Source of the DNA: Neolecta irregularis DAH-3
Lineage: Eukaryota; Ascomycota; Neolectomycetes; Neolectales; Neolectaceae
Reading direction: 5' to 3'
DNA: 16,119 nt
NCBI GenBank assembly: GCA_001929475.1
Contig: LXFE01000996.1
Coordinates: 1 to 16,119 of the forward strand
Part shown: piece by piece, positions 10,471 to 16,119 of the stretch
Position numbering within the stretch: the stretch's first letter is position 1
Layout of the letters: every line of letters begins with the position of its first letter
Position numbers and translations under genes: made by a program
The notes under the pieces: model-generated
Seen by the model: the letters and a program-made list of their open reading frames with translations, nothing else
What the model was told of the DNA's origin: nothing
Database searches by the model: none

Positions 10471-13400
10471 ATGAAGCGAGTCTATCGATATTTTGATGAA
10501 CCAGAAAGTGCTACTATATGCAAGTCCGATAGCGAAATGGCCATTGAGGCATCAATAAAAAGCGAGTCAGCGAGCCTCAACTCCTTTGAAACAGATGAGG
10601 ACTACGATCTCGACATCTTCAATAAGTGGCTTGACGAGCCATTCGATGATGAAGAACTGGATCCAACTTATGTCGACGAAGAAGGAGCTGGGGAAAGTGA
10701 TGGATCTGGAGACGAGGAAGAGAGAACAGCGCGGAGAATCGAAAGCCGAAAATACCAGAAGAATCTTGAAAATGTCAAGTTTAAAGTCCAAATCAAGAAT
10801 GAAGACGACAACGCAGGGGAGCAAGATGTGGTCGAGGAGGACAAAGATGCTTGGCCTATTGAGGTGGGTTGTCAAATTCTTTGTTCGTTTTAAGGATTCT
10901 AGGATAAATCAGAGTCTGCGCGATCCGGATCATTTGCGATTTTGCCGTCCTTTCGAAAATATATACAGGTCCTTTGCAAATCCATTTGGAACTCTCATCT
11001 CATTTCATTTCTAGGAAGAGAAGGACCGCGAAAGTGCAGCTAATCGAGATTCCACGTCACCTGTTCAGCAGCCCAGTAATTATACTTCGGACCCACCACC
11101 TGACACAATATTTGTACCTATTTTCTTCTTTTTCTTTTTTAGAAAAGGAAGTATATTAATATTTAGTCTTGCACAGAGCGTCAAGGGACTTTGCAATCTG
11201 AACAACGAACCGATGGTCCGCCTCTCCATCGGCGAGGGCGAATTCAGTATCGCAGAAAACCGGGAAAACCGCCGGCAAGGCTTGAAGAGCTGTTTCGGGT
11301 ATATCGAATATAAAGAAAATTTTAATTCATAGATTCCTGGACTTGTTTCTGCTACGTTTATCCCAATCAGGCGAGCCAGAGGAGATGTAGAACCAGACAA
11401 TGACAACCGGCCGCAGGAACCACGAGAACGGCCTCCAAAACGCCAAAGGGTACTCACAAAGGAAAATGATGTTCGAAGCGCTGATGTTCAGACTAAAGCT
11501 ACCACTCCTGTAAATCCTTTGCTCGAAACTGTGGATGATATTGATGATTGGCAACAAGTCGACTCCTATCGCCCATATGAGATTGGTCAATTCTGGGCAA
11601 TCGATAATATTATAGTATTTCAAGTCCTTGGACTATATACAAGGGAGGAGGAAGGGATGGAAATCCTTGCTGCTAGGATACAACTTTATCTGCCATATTT
11701 CCGTATTTTGAACGACAACCTTCACAATGATCCCAAGGAAGTATGTGAAATCAGCCACGACGATACTCCGGTATACCTTCGAATTGGTCATTATGTTCCA
11801 GAAAAAGTTCATGTAACATTTCTCCCGTGGCATGATGAAAATCCATCCAATCAGGATGGTCCGTATAAATGTCGATGGAAATATACACCAGCTGATCGAT
11901 GTTTTACATATACTGTTCCTTGTACAGATAGCTTTCGTCTTACAGCTGGAAAAACACCTACAGTTGCTGATTTTTTCGCTGGAGCGGGTGGTCTTTCAAA
12001 AGCTGCTGCCGAAGAGGGATGCAATATAGAATATGCTGTCGAAAAGGACTCTGACGCATCAAATGCATGGCGGGAAAATGCAATCGCTGATCGAAGGGCT
12101 AATTTCGCTGCGGCTTCCGGGCAGATTTTCAACATGCCAATTGAGAATTACGTCGAAAGTCTGTTGACGAAAGAGATCGAGATTAAACATGTCGACATTC
12201 TGCTTTTCGGACCACCCTGTCAGGGATTCTCGAGGGCAAATCCAGGAGGTATGAACGATACTAAAAACCGAAACCTGGTCTTTTACATTGCACAAACCGT
12301 GTTTCTTATCAAGCCAAAGTACATCATGGTCGAAAACGTGCCTGGGATCCTAGATGCGCCTGGAAAGTTTTACTTTGAGTAGGCACTATGATTTTGAACA
12401 TCATTGATGTTATAGAGCTATGCTTAAGGATCTGTTACAGCTTGGGTATGCTGTTTCATACAACATCCTTCTAGCCGCAACATTTGGCGATCCTCAAGTG
12501 CGCTATCGAGTTATTCTGGTTGCTTCTGCCCCAGGGTATTTACATCCGTATCAGCCATGCGCCCATATCACCAATACTAATGAGTTCAATACCGTTCACA
12601 GGTAGTCTGGTTCTGTCTGTTTGTAATTTCTCATACTCTTTAGAGTCTTGGAAGGTTTAAGCGCAACAACTCGAAATCATACGGCAGATCATCATCCTTA
12701 TTTATACCCAGATTGGATTTATATGAACAAACGGTACCTTCGCCTCTCTATACATCCTCAACAGCCTGCAACTACTCTTCGAGCTGCACCTACGGATCGG
12801 TGGCGGTGTCTACGAGTGATCCGTCCGAATCCAAGGGCAAACGCCCAAATCCGATTACTTACACCACGAGAAGCTATAATGATCCAGGGATTTAGTCGAA
12901 AGTTTCACTTAGAAGGTTCCTATGCTGCGCAGTTCCGTCAGGCGGGTAATGCGGTGCCACTTGGCCTTGGACGAGCTGTTATTAAATCAATCATAGATGC
13001 ATTCCGACGCAATGTCAGTGGTGCTGTTACTCCCTTTGGACGTATGATCGAGGTTCAAGGAAGGTTACCGCGTTTTGATCTCGAAGATGATGGCCGAGAG
13101 GATCTAGATATCCCACTAGTTCATCCCCGCTTGCGAATAACTCAGGACAATGAGATTGAATATCAGATTAAGGACTTGCCCAGTCTTGAGGATGAATCAA
13201 AAGCAGTGAAAGATCATGAACAAAGGATTGATCAATTCATTGTCCGAGTCCCTTACACTATTTTTGTGGAGCCAATAGCAACCCCACAATCGGAAGAATC
13301 AGGATCTGAAGACACTTTCATCCAGGAGCCTGACACTGATGAGATTGCCGAGAGATTTTCGGGTAATGATCCTAATACGCAAGAGATATGGTGTGTAGGC

Positions 13401-13511
13401 ACACAAACGTGGAAACCAAAGGGTGCTTTCAACAAGAGACAGCAAAGGTTGAGGGAGGATAATAAAGCTAAATGTGAAGCGTGCCTGAGAAATGAAAGAA
13501 GACATCAGTAG
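10471..13511 (+). CDS. C5-cytosine DNA methyltransferase with BAH-like region, 7 exons
   Basis: The gene encodes a 929-residue DNA methyltransferase that transfers a methyl group from S-adenosylmethionine to cytosine C5 in nuclear DNA. Exons are 10471-10863, 10903-10968, 11015-11113, 11167-11298, 11333-12378, 12416-12601 and 12644-13511; introns are 39, 46, 53, 34, 37 and 42 nt, all GT-AG. The N-terminus (to about 130) is strongly acidic, followed by a basic linker. A BAH-like region lies at about 310-425 (FQVLGLY, DPKEV). Motif I is DFFAGAGG (443-450). Motif IV is GPPCQGFS (523-530, catalytic Cys526). Motif VI is ENV (564-566). Motif VIII is QVRYR (606-610). Motif IX is near LTPREAIMIQGF (713-724). 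Motif X is QAGNAVP (740-746). About 180 residues follow motif X. The span between VIII and IX is short, leaving a small target-recognition region. The layout resembles the RID/Masc1 class of sexual-phase fungal enzymes, but motif VI is canonical, so a DNMT1-like assignment is also possible. The exons upstream of 11333 are less certain than the catalytic ones. Confidence 0.9.
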
Positions 13512-13516
13512 AGTTG

Positions 13517-13522
13517 TTTATT
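13517..13522 (-). terminator. poly(A) signal for DMC1
   Basis: The minus strand reads AATAAA here, 51 nt past the DMC1 stop codon. It lies on the far side of the spacer, only 6 bp from the methyltransferase stop codon. A second minus-strand AATAAA overlaps the DMC1 stop itself (13569-13574) and is probably too close to be the main signal. Confidence 0.5.
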
Positions 13523-13548
13523 AAGCAAATACCAGCAAGGCCTTACTT

Positions 13549-13554
13549 AATAAA
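13549..13554 (+). terminator. poly(A) signal for the DNA methyltransferase
   Basis: AATAAA on the plus strand begins 38 nt after the methyltransferase stop. Cleavage 10-30 nt downstream would fall at or inside the 3' end of the DMC1 coding region, so the two mRNAs would be complementary at their ends. Confidence 0.55.
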
Positions 13555-13573
13555 AGTAGACTCAATATTTTAT

Positions 13574-14801
13574 TCAAGCAACATCTGAAATTCCTCCTGC
13601 CAGAATACAATAACTGCATTCCTTCTCAGCCATATCTGGACTATCCAGAAGCTTTGCCACCCTTTCTTCGCCTCTTCCCTTCCTCAACATTATTCTAGTA
13701 GCACTGGCGTGCGCAAGGACATGCCCTCCAACAGGCTTCTTGTCGTTCGATGCAAACATCAAAGAAGCTCCAGGGTCAGATTGAACCTGATTTGTAAGGA
13801 ACACTGCAACATTGAACTCCTCGCTCATTCTTGAAAGACGACTCAACATAACATTGAGTTTCTGCTGCCTTTCTGAAAGTTCCCCTCGACCAGAATAATC
13901 GACTCGGAATAATGCCATGATTGAATCTACGATAATCAACTTGTAAACGCCCTTCTCTTCAGTAAAGGTAGTTGACAGACGGTTTATCAGATCCAACTGA
14001 TGTTCAGAATTCCAAGCTCGACCAACAACGATATTTTCCAAGGCTTGTTCAGCGTCGACACCGAAACGTTCGGCAATGGCTCGGATACGGTCCGGCCGAA
14101 ACGTTCCCTCTGTATCTATATATGCAACTTTCCCTTCTCCACCTCCCATCTCTTTTGGGAGTTGAGACGTGACACATAGAGTGTGACACAACTGAGTCTT
14201 CCCGCATCGGAATTCTCCATACACTTCGCTGATTGACATCGACATGATACCTCCTCCAAGAATTGCATCGAATTGCTTGGAGCCGGTGGAGATCGAGATA
14301 ACCCTCCGACGAGCATGAGATATCGTGGAAGCGGTAGAAAATCCAGCAGGCTAATGTCAGCGAAGAAATAGATGAATGGAAGTTACGCAGAGCTTTGATG
14401 CGGCTTCCTTTAACTTCTCCACCTTGGCCTCACTGAGCCCTTTAATCTTGCCGAGATTACGACGAGTGACCATTTGGACGGCTGTCACAGTACAGATTCC
14501 TGCAGCTCTCAGTTTTGAGATGTCGGAAGCATTAATTCCTGGTATATTTCAGCAAATGTGGAATGTATTTGATGAGCAAGGAGATGGGATTTCAATAGCC
14601 CACCTAAATCTTCGATAGTGTTTGTAGCACGACGGGCTCCCAGCACCAGTTTGAAAGAAGAGAACTTGCTATTGCTTCATTTAATTGGATTCAAGCCCTA
14701 TAACAGGCCACGAAAAGACTACCTTGGTTTTGAAGTTCTTCGATCTCGTAAAATAGTTGATCATCATCATCACCGTAGTCGGAAGTGGAATCACCTATCA
14801 T
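13574..14801 (-). CDS. DMC1: DMC1 meiotic recombinase, 3 exons
   Basis: This gene encodes a 335-residue RecA/RAD51-family recombinase that forms filaments on single-stranded DNA and drives exchange between homologous chromosomes in meiosis. Exons are 14801-14723, 14538-14387 and 14350-13574; introns are 184 and 36 nt. The helix-hairpin-helix DNA-binding part lies at about 20-80 ([24 protein letters not shown]). Walker A is GEFRCGKT (122-129) and Walker B is LIIVD (215-219). The loop segment [14 protein letters not shown] and the stretch [13 protein letters not shown] are DMC1-like rather than RAD51-like, and the length matches DMC1 (about 335-340). The start is the first ATG in frame; an in-frame stop lies just upstream. 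The N-terminus is acidic (DYGDDDD). The gene converges on the DNA methyltransferase with 62 bp between stop codons. Its first intron is about four times longer than nearly every other intron here. Confidence 0.96.
14539..14722 (-). other. DMC1: unusually long first intron of DMC1
   Basis: Splicing GTAGTC at 14722 to CCAG at 14539 joins codons to give ELQNQ-GINASDI, the conserved DMC1 sequence. The interval also contains an internal acceptor (AATAG ending at 14669) and an internal donor (GTGGGC at 14603). These would define introns of 54 and 65 nt around a 65-nt cassette. Including the cassette shifts the frame and reaches a stop at its last codon. Confidence 0.7.
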
Positions 14802-15489
14802 CTCTAGATGAATACTTTTTTAGGAACAGCTAGATGCAATGGATAGAGACAAAGTATAAGACAAAGTTTGACAAACGAGAAGTGCCGACTCTCAATTGTA
14901 CAGATTTAAGCGATTATCAGGCACACGTAGGAACGTCCAGAGATGAATGAAGATAGAACAAGCTTTAGATATTGAAATAATGTTAACTTTAGGGCGAGAT
15001 ATGTTGAGAGAGTAGTTGGGAGTGGGAAGATGTCATTATTATGAGGATGTTTATTATATACCGAATGACATCTCGGCGCCACCTTGACGAGATTAGCTTT
15101 TGGGTAGATTGGTAATGGAACATGTATTGCATCTATTTGTGACTGGCGAGAAGCATCTCTGTTCTAGAAACACACTGATGAGGAAATGGTAATTGTGTAT
15201 AGCAATTTTGTTTGTTTCTTCTGGTCTGGGTGTTATTTATTAGGAGAGAAGATATCGAGTTGCTCTATCTCTCATTCATAGGAATTCTCATGACTGGCTA
15301 AGTAAGCCTATAAGTATCTCCTAGAGCAAATCGCGTCTGACAAAGGTAATTCATGCGACGTATATCTAACCCCCAAATCTTAGCATTTTTACAATCGTAG
15401 TGCTTCATCGCTGCCTGTCGATAAGGTTGGTCAGTGGTGTCATTACGGAGACCTCAGAAGAGGAAATATTCGGGCAAGTTCAGTGAGAG
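14802..15489 (-). promoter_or_regulatory. DMC1 upstream region
   Basis: These 690 bp have no convincing open frame and must contain the DMC1 promoter. A TATA-like GGTATATAATAAAC reads on the minus strand around 15049-15062, roughly 250 bp before the DMC1 ATG. A GGCGCC palindrome sits just upstream near 15075. It does not match the yeast early-meiotic URS1 consensus, so meiotic control cannot be read directly. Confidence 0.4.
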
Positions 15490-15520
15490 TTAGGGTGAGT
15501 TAGGGTTAGGGTTAGGGTTA
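15490..15520 (+). repeat. interstitial telomeric TTAGGG repeat
   Basis: One TTAGGG (15490-15495), a 4-nt TGAG interruption, then three perfect TTAGGG units and a trailing TTA (15500-15520). TTAGGG is the telomere repeat of most filamentous fungi. The tract is short and flanked on both sides by unique-looking DNA, so it is internal, not a chromosome end. It may be a scar of repair or fusion, or a binding site for a TTAGGG-binding factor such as a Tbf1/Teb1-type protein. Confidence 0.9.
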
Positions 15521-16119
15521 AGAAGGTTATGAAATCATTTTCAACCACATGTCCAAGCGTACGGCAGAGCCTTCGAGACCAGAAATCAACCCTAGCCATG
15601 CTTTAAGGGAAATGTGATATTGGACAGGTATAAACGTGGGAGAGTCCTGTCATGTGCCGAGGCCATCATGGTCGACGCAGAAACAAGATAACGAGGATAT
15701 TAGCCGTTGACGCAAAACAAAGTCGGCCCATCCAAAAACGGCGACTGTAAAACCTTCTTCGTTGATCAACACCACAACTTGCGCACCAGTAGCAAGGATG
15801 GAAATCTGAATGATCATGTAGCGAAATATAAGAGCGACAGCTGGCAATTCTTTTGCTCTCAGACCAAGTCCGAATCTTATTTCGTGATCGACAATATCAG
15901 TCATTACCAAGGCGTTTATCTATGCTTCCTACAGAGCGATTGGTTGCAGGATTGTTGGTCTCGTAGTTCTAGCGATTTAATAGTTAGACCCCGTTATGTT
16001 CCTCGTGCCGATAATTTTCTTCTCATAGCACAACCTCCACCATGAAGTAAAAGCAGCCGTTGAATGGATTTTACTAATAATATAGTTTTCCTGGAAATAT
16101 CGAAATTGAGGGAAGAAAC
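15521..16119. other. unassigned end region with overlapping opposite ORFs
   Basis: No recognised gene. A minus-strand frame (15650-15904 from its ATG) encodes an 85-residue, rather hydrophobic peptide with stretches such as ALIFRYMIIQISILATGAQV. A plus-strand frame of 112 codons (15707-16045) overlaps it completely. A third plus frame also looks hydrophobic but is interrupted by several stops. This could be a decayed gene or an edge fragment of a gene extending past 16119; I cannot assign a family. Confidence 0.35.

Noticed and set aside
11080-11623. Minus-strand frames of 125 and 98 codons opposite the methyltransferase exons
   Set aside because: They are antisense shadows of the spliced coding exons, with no motifs of their own.
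13574-14245. RAD51 or bacterial RecA instead of DMC1
   Set aside because: The [14 protein letters not shown] and [13 protein letters not shown] segments, the total length and the N-terminal sequence match DMC1 better, and the gene has eukaryotic introns.

Overview
The window looks like nuclear DNA of a filamentous fungus, most likely an ascomycete. The evidence is intron-split genes with GT-AG splice sites, a roughly 2,040-residue DOCK-family exchange factor with an N-terminal SH3 domain, a DMC1 recombinase most like fungal versions, a fungal-type C5-cytosine DNA methyltransferase, and a TTAGGG telomere-type repeat. I cannot name the genus. Four genes can be assembled confidently once one unusual feature is recognised: nearly all introns are extremely short. 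Sixteen of the 17 introns I place are 34 to 53 nt and seven are 37 nt or less; the one exception is 184 nt.

Layout from left to right. Positions 1-90 carry nested inverted repeats and a TATA-like edge that could be the end of an LTR element leaving the window. Positions 228-6622 (minus) are a complete DOCK/DCK1-type Rac/Rho activator in eight exons. A 579-bp divergent promoter region follows. Positions 7202-7946 (plus) are a three-exon histidine phosphatase (phosphoglycerate-mutase-like). About 2.5 kb (7947-10470) holds no gene I can support. Positions 10471-13511 (plus) are a seven-exon, 929-residue DNA cytosine methyltransferase with an acidic N-terminus, a BAH-like region and a complete set of catalytic motifs. 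Positions 13574-14801 (minus) are a three-exon, 335-residue DMC1 meiotic recombinase, tail to tail with the methyltransferase across only 62 bp. The last 1.3 kb is non-coding as far as I can tell and contains an internal telomeric repeat at 15490-15520.

Biologically, the right half is the most interesting part. A DNA methyltransferase of the group that includes fungal sexual-phase silencing enzymes lies next to the meiosis-specific recombinase, with poly(A) signals for both strands inside the shared 62-bp spacer, so their transcripts probably overlap at the 3' ends. The left half is ordinary housekeeping and signalling: the DOCK protein would work with ELMO/Lmo1 to activate Rac- or Rho5-type GTPases controlling polarity and stress responses. 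All exon joins below were derived by hand from reading frames, splice-site sequence and remembered family conservation. The summed exon lengths are exact multiples of three for all four genes.
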